Source of the DNA: Planktomarina sp.
GTDB lineage: Bacteria > Pseudomonadota > Alphaproteobacteria > Rhodobacterales > Rhodobacteraceae
Length of the DNA: 32,217 nucleotides
Direction of reading: 5' to 3'
NCBI GenBank assembly: GCA_016780825.1
Contig: JADHLF010000030.1
Location: 1 to 32,217 of the forward strand
A program made the translations under genes and the position numbers. Positions 8,343 to 16,293 of this stretch are shown in pieces; within the stretch, counting starts at the first letter, position 1, and the number at the start of each line of letters is the position of its first letter. Below the pieces are notes generated by a model. The model ran no database searches. It was not told the origin of the DNA and saw only the letters and a program-made list of their open reading frames with translations.

Positions 8343-9251
8343 GTGCCCCCGGGCGGCTATGCCTGGTGGTATATTGATGGTGTCAGCGACGATGGCACGC
8401 GCGCCGTTTCTGTCATCGGCTTTATCGGCTCGGTCTTCTCGCCGTGGTACGCTTGGTCGGGCCGTGGGGATCCAAGCAACCACTGCTGCATGAATGTTGC
8501 CACCTATGGTCGAGGCGGCCGCTTCGCCATGACCGACCGTGGCCACACCGCGTTGCGGCAAACTTCAGACATGCTCACCATAGGCCCGTCGTCGCTGCAT
8601 TGGACCGGAACGCAATTGGTGATTGACGTGGATGAAATATCGTCCCTGCCCATCATTTCGAGAATGCGGGGACGGATCACTTTGACCCCGCCCGCCTTGA
8701 CAAAGATTGAATTGCCTCTCACGGCGGATGGCGCCCATGTCTGGCGTCCGTTCGCACCGATTGCCCGTATCTCGGTCGATCTGGAGGCGCAGGGCTGGCA
8801 ATTTGATGGGCATGGCTATTTCGACAGCAATTTTGGCACGCGTGCTCTGGAGGAGGATTTCAGCTCTTGGACCTGGGCCCGCTATCCGACCCAATCGGGT
8901 GCAACTTGCTTTTATGACGCCGAGCGCCGCGACGGCACGCGTTTTAATGCGGCCATCGGATTTACCCCAGAAGGCCATGCCGCAGAGGTTTCGGCCCCAG
9001 ACCCTGTGCGCTTCAATCGAACCCTCTGGGCCCTCCCCCGCAGCACCCGCGCGGATCCCGGTTGTCGACCAAAGCAGATCAAATCCATGCTTGATGCGCC
9101 ATTTTATTCCCGATCCGTTGTTGAAACCATGTTAAACGGTGAGCGGGTGCAGGGGGTGCATGAAGCGCTTGACCTCAACCGCTTTGCATCGCCTGTCGTC
9201 AAATCCATGCTGGCGTGCCGCGTGCCGCGCCGGGCGGGGTGGAAATTTTAA
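8343..9251 (+). CDS. crtC: Acyclic carotenoid 1,2-hydratase CrtC
   Basis: CrtC adds water across the terminal C1-C2 double bond of neurosporene and related carotenoids. Conserved segments are PPGGYAWWYIDG, VIGFIGSVFSPWYAWSGR, NVATYGRGGRFAMTDRG and HGYFDSNFGTRALEEDFSSWTW. The frame is open back to an ATG at 8037, but that would overlap crtD by about 300 bases. The only conventional start between is GTG 8343, two bases after the crtD stop, giving 302 aa (close to the 281 aa I recall for Rhodobacter capsulatus). Family similarity seems to extend slightly upstream of this GTG, so the start is uncertain. The stop TAA abuts the crtB stop with no base between. Confidence 0.88.
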   Translation: MPPGGYAWWYIDGVSDDGTRAVSVIGFIGSVFSPWYAWSGRGDPSNHCCMNVATYGRGGRFAMTDRGHTALRQTSDMLTIGPSSLHWTGTQLVIDVDEISSLPIISRMRGRITLTPPALTKIELPLTADGAHVWRPFAPIARISVDLEAQGWQFDGHGYFDSNFGTRALEEDFSSWTWARYPTQSGATCFYDAERRDGTRFNAAIGFTPEGHAAEVSAPDPVRFNRTLWALPRSTRADPGCRPKQIKSMLDAPFYSRSVVETMLNGERVQGVHEALDLNRFASPVVKSMLACRVPRRAGWKF

Positions 9252-10292
9252 CTACTCTGCGAGCATAGCGCCACTGGATTGGGCGCGTTCTTTGCGTTTC
9301 AGCTCGGCCATGGCCGACATAAAGGCGCCGGTATGCCCTTGACCCCATGACATTGCATGGCGCTCATTGATGGCCACGGCATCGACCAAAAACTGAACCT
9401 CCGGCAGCGGTCGCGCATAGAGCACCGGAGACCGTGGCATCACCAAACCTGCGGTCGTTCGCAGCGCCGATTTTGCCACAAGAGCCATTTTTTGCGCCCT
9501 ATTTGTCCGCCCGCGGTGGGTGATGGAATCATAGTGGTTGCGGCTCACCGCCTGCCCAATGGCAGCATAAATATAACGGGCCGCATAGATGCCCGTGCGG
9601 GCATTCAGCGGCAAGGCGGCCACGCCGGCCTCAGATCGCACATAGAGCGCATGGGCCTCGGACAACAGCTTTTTAACCATCCGGCGCAGTTCTGGCGCAG
9701 CTTGGGTCGCGCTTAAAACCTGCTGCGGATCAAGCCCTTCGGCATGGATCCACTCAAGGGGCAGGTAAATACGCCCGGCGCGTGCATCCTCACCCACATC
9801 TCGCGCGATATTTGTAAGCTGCATAGCCACACCCAAATCGCAGGCCCGCGCCAAAGCGTCTGCATCGCGCACCCGCATTAGGACACACATCATCGCCCCC
9901 ACAGCAGAGGCCACGCGGGCGCAATAGCTGCGAAGGTCTGAAGGGCTGGTGTAGCGGCGCTCCATTGCATCCCACGCCAAACCTTCAAGCAGAGCTTCGG
10001 GCAGGGCGGCGGGCATTTCGAAATCCTCCACCACGGAAGCAAAGGCCCGATCCTCGGGGGCATTGCGCGGCTTTCCCGCATAGACCTGCGCCAGCCGCTC
10101 CTGCAATTCAATCACGGCGCGGGTCTTGTTCTGCCCCTCATCCACTTCGTCATCTGCCAATCGGCAAAAGGCATAAAGCGCCAAGGCCGGATCTCGAACC
10201 GAGGCGGGCAATAATTTTGATGCGGCATGAAAAGACAAAGACCCGGTGCGGATCACGTTGCGGCAATGGTCCAGATCATCAGGGCGTATCAT
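9252..10292 (-). CDS. crtB: Phytoene synthase CrtB
   Basis: CrtB joins two geranylgeranyl diphosphates head to head to make phytoene, the first committed carotenoid step. It belongs to the squalene/phytoene synthase family: the two aspartate-rich Mg2+-diphosphate motifs are DDEVD (47-51) and DVGED (165-169), and the signature AMQLTNIARDVGEDARAGRI and YLPLEW are present. The 346 aa length is normal. Its ATG overlaps the crtI stop by four bases (ATGA), so it is coupled to crtI. The 3' end is back to back with crtC on the other strand, leaving no room for a separate terminator. Confidence 0.96.
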   Translation of the reverse strand: MIRPDDLDHCRNVIRTGSLSFHAASKLLPASVRDPALALYAFCRLADDEVDEGQNKTRAVIELQERLAQVYAGKPRNAPEDRAFASVVEDFEMPAALPEALLEGLAWDAMERRYTSPSDLRSYCARVASAVGAMMCVLMRVRDADALARACDLGVAMQLTNIARDVGEDARAGRIYLPLEWIHAEGLDPQQVLSATQAAPELRRMVKKLLSEAHALYVRSEAGVAALPLNARTGIYAARYIYAAIGQAVSRNHYDSITHRGRTNRAQKMALVAKSALRTTAGLVMPRSPVLYARPLPEVQFLVDAVAINERHAMSWGQGHTGAFMSAMAELKRKERAQSSGAMLAE

Positions 10293-11833
10293 TCGGCGGC
10301 CATCCGTGCTTTGCCCTGTGCAACCGGTGCATCGGGCACAAGTTTTGATAAAACCTCGGCGCTGGAGATGACGCCGGGCAGCCCGGCGCCCGGATGGGTT
10401 CCTGCACCGACAAGATAGAGGCCGCGCGCCTCTTCGCTCACGTTATGGGGTCGGAACCAAGCACTTTGCAGAATGCGCGGTTCAATCGAAAATCCCGCGC
10501 CATGCGGGCTGAGGTAGCGATCCTCAAAGGTTTCGGGGGTGAAGATTGTTTCGGTCGAGATGCAGGCTTCGAACCCGGGCATCAATTTGTCCACCTCTGC
10601 GGCAACCTTAGCGCGGTATTTTGGCATCTCCTTTTGCCAATCGACCTTGTTCTTCCAGCCCAAATGAGGGACGGGTGACAATACATAAAATGTATCATCC
10701 CCAGCGGGCGCAACACTTGGGTCGGTCACAGATGGCCGGTGGATATAAAGGCTCATGTCGTCGGACAAACGACCTTTGATGAAAATATCCTTTAGCAGGC
10801 CCTGGTAGCGTGGTCCGTTGGCAATTGTATGATGCCCCACATCAGCCCAGCGGCCCGCGGTTCCTCGCGTTCCAAAATACCAAACGAACAGGCCCATCGA
10901 CCAGCGCTTGCGGGCAAGTTTTGCGCTCGTCCAACGTCTGCGGCTGTGGTTGCGCAAGAGGTGATCGTAGGTGTGACCTGCATCGGCATTGCTGACAATC
11001 AATGGCGCATCGACTCGTTCACCGTCGGAGAGCACAACCGATTTCGCAGCGCCGTTTTCGACAAGAATTTCATCCGCTATGGCCGCTTGGCGAATTTGCC
11101 CGCCCTGAGCGCGCACCACTGCGGCCATGGCATCCGCAATCTTTTGCACCCCGCCCATGGCATAATGCACGCCATAGGTTTTTTCCAAATGCGCCACCAA
11201 AGCATAGATTGATGTGACATGCATCGGGTCGCCACCGATGAACAATGGATGAAAAGACAGGGCCATTCTGAGTCGCTCGTCTTTGACACGCCGCGCAGCC
11301 AGCGCATAAATCGAACGATCTGCCCGCAACATGGCAAATGTCGGCAGGACTTTTAGGGTGTTCCAAAGCCGGTGCATAGGCTCGGCCACCATGCCCTCAT
11401 AGCCAATGATATAGCGTTTTTGCGAGTCTTTTAAAAAGCGTTTGTAACCGGGCAGATCGGATGGATTCAGCCTTTGGACTTCCGATTGCATGGTCTCATC
11501 ATCGCCACTGGCACGAAAACATGACCCATCTGGCCAGCGAATTTCATAGAAGGGCTCGAGGGGCCGCAGATCTACATCTGCGTGAAAATCTCGACCGCAG
11601 GCGGCCCAGAGGGATTCAAACACTTTCGGCATGGTCACAATCGTTGGCCCCAAATCAAATCGGTGGCCGTCTTGTGTGATTGAGGAGCCACGGCCGCCCA
11701 CCCGATCGAGCTTGTCCAACACAGTGACCGCATAGCCCTTTGCGCCCAGCCGCATCGCTGCCGCCAGCCCACCCAGGCCGGCGCCAATCACAACCGCGCG
11801 GTTGTCTTGGGTGCTGTGATCAGGGTTGGTCAT
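10289..11833 (-). CDS. crtI: Phytoene desaturase CrtI
   Basis: CrtI carries out successive dehydrogenations of phytoene; in the spheroidene pathway it stops mainly at neurosporene. The N-terminal FAD motif VVIGAGLGGLAAAMRL is at residues 14-29, followed by VTVLDKLDRVGGRGSS, and the C-terminal bacterial-type phytoene dehydrogenase signature LYLVGAGTHPGAGLPGVI is intact. I chose ATG 11833, eight bases after GGCGGGA; two ATGs further upstream lie in frame (to 11929) but would run through the regulatory region. Length is 514 aa, as expected. The gene is divergent from crtA across two PpsR boxes. Confidence 0.96.
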   Translation of the reverse strand: MTNPDHSTQDNRAVVIGAGLGGLAAAMRLGAKGYAVTVLDKLDRVGGRGSSITQDGHRFDLGPTIVTMPKVFESLWAACGRDFHADVDLRPLEPFYEIRWPDGSCFRASGDDETMQSEVQRLNPSDLPGYKRFLKDSQKRYIIGYEGMVAEPMHRLWNTLKVLPTFAMLRADRSIYALAARRVKDERLRMALSFHPLFIGGDPMHVTSIYALVAHLEKTYGVHYAMGGVQKIADAMAAVVRAQGGQIRQAAIADEILVENGAAKSVVLSDGERVDAPLIVSNADAGHTYDHLLRNHSRRRWTSAKLARKRWSMGLFVWYFGTRGTAGRWADVGHHTIANGPRYQGLLKDIFIKGRLSDDMSLYIHRPSVTDPSVAPAGDDTFYVLSPVPHLGWKNKVDWQKEMPKYRAKVAAEVDKLMPGFEACISTETIFTPETFEDRYLSPHGAGFSIEPRILQSAWFRPHNVSEEARGLYLVGAGTHPGAGLPGVISSAEVLSKLVPDAPVAQGKARMAAE

Positions 11834-11852
11834 AAATTTCCCGCCTGCCATC

Positions 11853-11870
11853 TGTCTATAATTATTTACA
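11853..11870. promoter_or_regulatory. PpsR/CrtJ operator in the crtI-crtA gap (crtI side)
   Basis: TGT-N12-ACA box (TGTCTATAATTATTTACA) 20 bases before the crtI start. It is 38 bases from the second box, wider than the 7-8 base spacing at bchC and crtD; distant pairs of this kind are known for CrtJ/PpsR promoters. Confidence 0.7.
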
Positions 11871-11908
11871 ACCATAGGTCTTATGAGCTTCCCAATGCAA
11901 GGATAATG

Positions 11909-11926
11909 TGTCAACATATTCTGACA
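11909..11926. promoter_or_regulatory. PpsR/CrtJ operator in the crtI-crtA gap (crtA side)
   Basis: TGTC-N10-GACA box (TGTCAACATATTCTGACA) inside a longer perfect inverted repeat: arms ATGTGTCA (11906-11913) and TGACACAT (11922-11929). This is the most symmetric operator in the window. It lies 22 bases before the crtA ATG and just after a GATAAT (11902-11907) that could be a crtA -10. Confidence 0.85.
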
Positions 11927-11947
11927 CATTTACCAGGTGCACAGGGC

Positions 11948-12652
11948 ATGACGCAGATCGTCACAATTAGTTTCTTTCGTTTTGGGTCCGTTCGCTCCCG
12001 ATTTTGGGCCTTTGCCATGATGGGTCTGGCGCGGGGGCAAATGTCGCGCATACCGGGCATTGGATTTTGGAAATTATTTGGATCCGGCTCCGATGAGGGC
12101 TTTACGCCCAAACCCAATGTGTCTGTTTACGCGGTGCTGGCAACTTGGCCAGATCGGCAAACCGCAGAGCGCAGCTTGCAACAAAGCGCCATCTTCGCAC
12201 GCTACCGTCAGCAGGCGATCGAAAACTGGACCGTTTTTATGAAAGCGGAGACAGCGCGGGGCAAGTGGTCAGGCCAAACTCCATTCTCCACGACGCTTCA
12301 AAATCACAATGGCCCGCTGGCGGTGATCACGCGCGCCACCCTGCGGCCGCGCAAGCTGGCCCAATTTTGGCGGCGTGTTCCAAATATCTCGCAGGTGATT
12401 GGCCAAGATCCAAACGTTGTTTTCAAAATTGGCATTGGTGAAGTGCCTTGGTTTCAACAGGTGACCTTCTCCATATGGCCCAGCTTGGAACATATGAACA
12501 ATTTTGCACGCAAAGGGCATCATGCGCGGGCCATTCAAGCGGTGCGGATGGAGGGATGGTTCAAAGAGGAGCTCTATGCCCGATTCACCCTCATCGCCGA
12601 CACAGGCACTTGGGAGGGCGACTCCCCTCTAAAAAAACTGGATATCTCATGA
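11948..12652 (+). CDS. crtA: Spheroidene monooxygenase CrtA
   Basis: CrtA oxygenates spheroidene at C2 to spheroidenone, the main carotenoid of aerobically grown relatives. The start MTQIVTISFFRFGSVRSRFWAF and the internal LARGQMSRIPGIGFWKLFGSG, VYAVLATWPD and EGWFKEELYARFTLIADTGTW segments are typical. ATG 11948 was chosen: the frame is open further upstream but that part covers the PpsR operators. The product has 234 aa, the usual length. The stop overlaps the bchI ATG (ATGA), making crtA the lead gene of crtA-bchI-bchD-bchO. Its presence indicates a complete spheroidenone pathway. Confidence 0.94.
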   Translation: MTQIVTISFFRFGSVRSRFWAFAMMGLARGQMSRIPGIGFWKLFGSGSDEGFTPKPNVSVYAVLATWPDRQTAERSLQQSAIFARYRQQAIENWTVFMKAETARGKWSGQTPFSTTLQNHNGPLAVITRATLRPRKLAQFWRRVPNISQVIGQDPNVVFKIGIGEVPWFQQVTFSIWPSLEHMNNFARKGHHARAIQAVRMEGWFKEELYARFTLIADTGTWEGDSPLKKLDIS

Positions 12653-13656
12653 AGCAGCCTTTTCCCTTTTCAGCCATCGTTGGACAGGATGATATGAAAC
12701 TGGCCATGGTGTTAACCGCCATTGATCCCTCTATCGCTGGGGTTTTGGTCTTTGGCGAGCGCGGCACCGGCAAATCCACTGCGGTTCGGGCCTTGGCGGG
12801 ACTGTTGCCGCCGATCATCGCTGTAAAGGCCTGCCCGGTGAATAGCGCTGACATCAAAGATTGCCCTGCGTGGTGTGAAATATCGGATGCCACTGTCCAA
12901 AGCATTGCCACGCCTGTTGTGGATCTTCCCCTGGGGGCGTCGGAGGATCGGGTGACCGGCGCGCTGGATATTGAAAAAGCGTTAACCAAGGGTGAGAAAG
13001 CCTTTCAACCCGGCCTATTTGCGCAAGCGAACCGGGGGTATCTTTATATTGATGAGGTGAATCTTCTTGAAGATCACATCGTCGATCTCTTGCTGGATGT
13101 GGCGCAATCGGGCGAAAATGTCGTGGAACGCGAGGGTCTTTCCATCCGCCATGCCGCGCGCTTTGTACTGGTTGGATCTGGCAATCCGGAAGAGGGCGAA
13201 TTGCGCCCGCAATTGATGGATCGTTTTGGACTCTCGGTTGATGTGCTGTCCTCCACAAATATTGATGAAAGAATTGAAGTCATAAAGCGCCGCGACGCCT
13301 ATGAGAATGACCATGAGGCCTTTATTGCGCATTGGCAGTCAGAAGATGCCAGCTTACGGGCGCGCATCGTGGCCGCACGGGCAGCTTTGGCAGATTTACA
13401 AACACCCGATAGCGCCCTGCGCCGCGTCGCGGAGCTTTGCATCGCCTTGGGTTCGGACGGCTTGCGCGGAGAGTTGACCCTCTTGAAAGCCGCGCGGGCC
13501 TTTGCGGCACTCTCTGGTGATGCGGCTGTCACAGATGAGCATATCCGCAAAACCGCCGTGCTGGCCCTGCGCCATAGGTTGCGCCGCGATCCTTTGGACG
13601 AGTCGGGCTCAAGCAGTCGGGTTGCGCGGACAGTCTCAGAAATCCTAGGCGATTGA
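12649..13656 (+). CDS. bchI: Magnesium chelatase ATPase subunit I (BchI)
   Basis: BchI is the AAA+ subunit that drives Mg2+ insertion into protoporphyrin IX together with BchD and BchH. Walker A is GERGTGKS (36-43), Walker B is YLYIDEVNLL (130-139) and the sensor-1 strand is RFVLVGSGNPEEGELRPQ. The C-terminal lid region (about 240-335) contains the helical bundle and ends with VARTVSEILGD. The ATG at 12649 overlaps the crtA stop by four bases; the frame is open upstream within crtA but that part is a shadow. Length is 335 aa, normal. BchH is not in the window. Confidence 0.97.
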   Translation: MKQPFPFSAIVGQDDMKLAMVLTAIDPSIAGVLVFGERGTGKSTAVRALAGLLPPIIAVKACPVNSADIKDCPAWCEISDATVQSIATPVVDLPLGASEDRVTGALDIEKALTKGEKAFQPGLFAQANRGYLYIDEVNLLEDHIVDLLLDVAQSGENVVEREGLSIRHAARFVLVGSGNPEEGELRPQLMDRFGLSVDVLSSTNIDERIEVIKRRDAYENDHEAFIAHWQSEDASLRARIVAARAALADLQTPDSALRRVAELCIALGSDGLRGELTLLKAARAFAALSGDAAVTDEHIRKTAVLALRHRLRRDPLDESGSSSRVARTVSEILGD

Positions 13657-13657
13657 T

Positions 13658-15310
13658 ATGACCCTGTGGGAGAGGGCGCAGCTGGCGATTACGCTCCTTG
13701 CGATAGACCCCCAAAGGCTTGGGGGATTGGTTGTTCGCGCCCGCGCTGGCGCAGCACAGGCGGAAATGCTGGCTGCTGTTCAATCGCTCGATATCCCCAA
13801 GGTTAAATTGCAGCATCACATGACGGTTGAGGTTCTCAACGGCGATATTGATTTGACTGCCTCTCTGGCGGGGCGCCAATTGGTGACGCGTAAAAGCATC
13901 TTTGACTGCGCACCGTCCGTGTTCGTTCTGCCCATGGCCGAGCGCAGCGCGCCGCAGTTCTCTGCGCGGATATGCCAGGCCATGGAGGCGGGTCTTGGGC
14001 ATTCTCTGATCGCCTTGGATGAAGGCGTGGAAGAGGGGGATGGCCTTCCGGCGGCGATGACAGATCGCCTGGCGTTTCATGTCACCCTCGACGATTTGGC
14101 CTTGCAAGATTTATCATCCATCGCATTTCCCAGCTCTTTGAACGACAGGCGCGCGGCGGTCCGTGACGTGATATTGCCCGCTGACTTGATGACGCAGGCC
14201 GTGACCTTGGCCGCATCACTGGGCATTTCGAGCCTGCGGGCTCCGCTCTTAGTGGGATATGCGGCGCAAGCGCATGCTGCCTTGCACGACCGGTATCAGG
14301 TGACGGAAGAAGATTTAAAAGCGGCCGTAATGCTGGTTTACCCACATCGCGCCACGCGCTTGCCTGAGGATCCGGAGTCCGAGGCACACTCTGACGCAGC
14401 AAACCCACCTGAGGCACCTCAAGATCCAACGCAAACAATACCGCTCAATGATTTAATGATCGAAGCGGCCAAAGCTGTCCTGCCGCCAGATGTTTTGGCC
14501 CAGTTACAAAGCGTGGTGAAGCAACCTGCCTCTGGCTCGGGATCTGGAACGCGCCGCAAAGGAAATCACCGCGGGCGTCCCCTACCGGCCAGATTGGGCC
14601 CCAAAAACAGTGGGGCACGGGTGGATCTTGTGGCCAGCCTGCGGGCCGCAATTCCTTGGCAAACGCTTCGCAAGGCCGCAAATCCTGAGGCTGTGGGACC
14701 GATTTTCAAAGCTTCTGATCTGCGTCATAAACGCTATGAAATTGGGTCAGATCGCCTGCTTATTTTCACGGTGGATGCGTCAGGTTCCGCAGCCGTGGCC
14801 CGCTTGGCCGAGGCCAAGGGCGCCGTTGAACTTTTGCTTGGCGAGGCCTATTCGCGACGGGATCATGTGGCGCTTTACGCGTTCCGCGGAACGGGATCTG
14901 AGGCATTATTGCCTCCAACAAGATCCCTGGTGCAAACCAAAAAGCGGCTGGCTGCGCTTCCCGGTGGCGGGGCCACGCCTTTGGCCGCTGGGCTGGCGGC
15001 GGCCTTTCATCTTGCGTTGCAAGAACGGCGCAATGGTCTGACGCCAACAGTGGTTTTGCTCACTGATGGGCGTGCCAATGTGGCGCTTGATGGATCCAAT
15101 GATCGCGCGCAAGCCGCCGCAGATGCGCTGATGGTGGCGCGAAAAATTGCGGAAGCGCAGATCCCGGCTTTGGTGATCGACACAACCATCCGGCCGGAGA
15201 AAACGCTGCAAACCTTGGCTGGGACCATGCGGGCAAACTACATTGCTTTGCCCCGCTCGGATGCAAAATCGGTCTCGGGTGCGGTCGCCTCTGCTTTGGC
15301 GCAGTCGTGA
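13658..15310 (+). CDS. bchD: Magnesium chelatase subunit D (BchD)
   Basis: BchD (550 aa) is the platform subunit linking BchI to BchH. Residues 1-232 form an AAA+-like domain in which no Walker A motif can be seen, as usual for BchD. About 234-262 is a proline- and acid-rich linker (LPEDPESEAHSDAANPPEAP), followed by a basic, glycine-rich patch (SGSGSGTRRKGNHRGR, 292-307). The C-terminal von Willebrand factor A domain has the metal-binding motif DASGS (373-377) and VVLLTDGRAN (465-474). The ATG is one base after the bchI stop, and the stop overlaps bchO. The amino-terminal domain is smaller than that of chlorophyte ChlD, as in other purple bacteria. Confidence 0.96.
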   Translation: MTLWERAQLAITLLAIDPQRLGGLVVRARAGAAQAEMLAAVQSLDIPKVKLQHHMTVEVLNGDIDLTASLAGRQLVTRKSIFDCAPSVFVLPMAERSAPQFSARICQAMEAGLGHSLIALDEGVEEGDGLPAAMTDRLAFHVTLDDLALQDLSSIAFPSSLNDRRAAVRDVILPADLMTQAVTLAASLGISSLRAPLLVGYAAQAHAALHDRYQVTEEDLKAAVMLVYPHRATRLPEDPESEAHSDAANPPEAPQDPTQTIPLNDLMIEAAKAVLPPDVLAQLQSVVKQPASGSGSGTRRKGNHRGRPLPARLGPKNSGARVDLVASLRAAIPWQTLRKAANPEAVGPIFKASDLRHKRYEIGSDRLLIFTVDASGSAAVARLAEAKGAVELLLGEAYSRRDHVALYAFRGTGSEALLPPTRSLVQTKKRLAALPGGGATPLAAGLAAAFHLALQERRNGLTPTVVLLTDGRANVALDGSNDRAQAAADALMVARKIAEAQIPALVIDTTIRPEKTLQTLAGTMRANYIALPRSDAKSVSGAVASALAQS

Positions 15311-16182
15311 TGAACTGGCAGCAGGCACAGCATTATTGGCCCTTTGCGCAATACTCACAGTTTACGCTGCAAAAACCGCATTTATGGCATATTCAAGATA
15401 TCGGAACTGGCCCGGTGATCTTGCTCATTCACGGTGCTGGCAGCACAACCCACAGCTGGCACCATCTTGTGCCATTCTTAACGGACAGATACCGCGTGAT
15501 TATGGTGGACTTGCCTGGACAAGGCTTTACCCGCCTGGGTGCACAGCAACGGTGCGGGTTAGATCCTATGGCCGAAGATTTAGCGCGCTGTTTGACGGCG
15601 CTTGATCTCGCGCCCAGGGTCATTATTGGCCATTCTGCGGGCGCCGCAATTGCGCTGCGCCTTGCGGAGCTTGCCAAGTTTGACTGTAAAGTGATCGGCA
15701 TCAACGCTGCGCTTGATCACTTTCGCGGTGTCGCGGGCTTTTTATTTCCGCTCTTGGCAAAGGCCATCGCCAATATGCCGTTCTCAAGCAGTGTTCTGAG
15801 TAGAATTGCCGGTCATGACCAAACAGTCGATCGCATTCTAAAAGGCACCGGTTCAACTCTGGCGGCGGCGGATCTAGAATTTTATCAAGAGTTGATGCGC
15901 AGCCGCTCTCATATTGGCGCCACCCTGCAAATGATGGCGCAATGGGATCTTGAGCCGCTATTGGCGCGGTTGCCGACCCTTCAAACGGAGACCCATCTGA
16001 TCGCCTCTTCCAATGATCTTGCCGTGCCCTGTTCAACCTCCCAAAGGGCGGCGGCTGTGTTGCCGAACGCAAAATATCACGCCCTGCCCAATCTTGGCCA
16101 TCTGGCGCATGAAGAGGACGCTGCCACAGTTTTTGCTTGCATAGCGCCCCTGTTGGATTTCGGCGGCGCCTTTGTGAATTAG
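15310..16182 (+). CDS. bchO: BchO, alpha/beta hydrolase associated with Mg-chelatase
   Basis: BchO is an alpha/beta-fold hydrolase always found beside bchI-bchD in purple bacteria; it is annotated as a putative Mg-chelatase accessory protein, but its reaction is not established. The protein (290 aa) has the oxyanion-hole loop LLIHGAGSTTHSW (38-50), the nucleophile elbow GHSAGA with Ser109, an acid-loop candidate SSNDLAVP and a C-terminal histidine in LGHLAHEEDA. ATG 15310 overlaps the bchD stop as TGATG; a GTG three bases upstream is an alternative. It is the last gene of the crtA-bchIDO unit. Confidence 0.92.
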   Translation: MNWQQAQHYWPFAQYSQFTLQKPHLWHIQDIGTGPVILLIHGAGSTTHSWHHLVPFLTDRYRVIMVDLPGQGFTRLGAQQRCGLDPMAEDLARCLTALDLAPRVIIGHSAGAAIALRLAELAKFDCKVIGINAALDHFRGVAGFLFPLLAKAIANMPFSSSVLSRIAGHDQTVDRILKGTGSTLAAADLEFYQELMRSRSHIGATLQMMAQWDLEPLLARLPTLQTETHLIASSNDLAVPCSTSQRAAAVLPNAKYHALPNLGHLAHEEDAATVFACIAPLLDFGGAFVN

Positions 16183-16204
16183 GGCCGGCAGGGCAATGCG
16201 CACC

Positions 16205-16219
16205 TGATCACAGTGATCA
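16205..16219. repeat. Perfect palindrome between bchO and the ArsR-type gene
   Basis: TGATCACAGTGATCA is perfectly symmetric about its central A, 23 bases after the bchO stop. It has no following T-run, so it does not look like a terminator. It resembles an operator for a dimeric regulator. It does not fit the FNR consensus, whose half-sites are four bases apart. Confidence 0.55.
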
Positions 16220-16250
16220 AATGGACGATGCAAATATCAAAAAAGCCTTA

Positions 16251-16274
16251 AAATTTCTTGAACGAAAGGAATTT
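16251..16274. promoter_or_regulatory. Imperfect inverted repeat before the ArsR-type gene (possible autoregulatory operator)
   Basis: Arms AAATTTC (16251-16257) and GGAATTT (16268-16274) match at 6 of 7 positions across a 10-base spacer, 19 bases before the ATG. This is loosely like the ATTC-N8-GAAT operators I recall for SqrR-type repressors, but not an exact fit. Self-regulation is an inference. Confidence 0.35.
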
Positions 16275-16293
16275 ATTGCATAGGGTTTCCGCT

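Noticed and set aside
11871..11900. crtI promoter TTGCAT-N18-TATGGT
   Set aside because: Both hexamers are weak and the 18-base spacer is not ideal, so it was not listed as a feature.
13529..14107. 192-codon open frame antisense to bchI/bchD
   Set aside because: It is covered by two well-supported chelatase genes.
16205..16219. FNR/FnrL box reading of the palindrome after bchO
   Set aside because: The half-sites do not keep the TTGAT-N4-ATCAA spacing.
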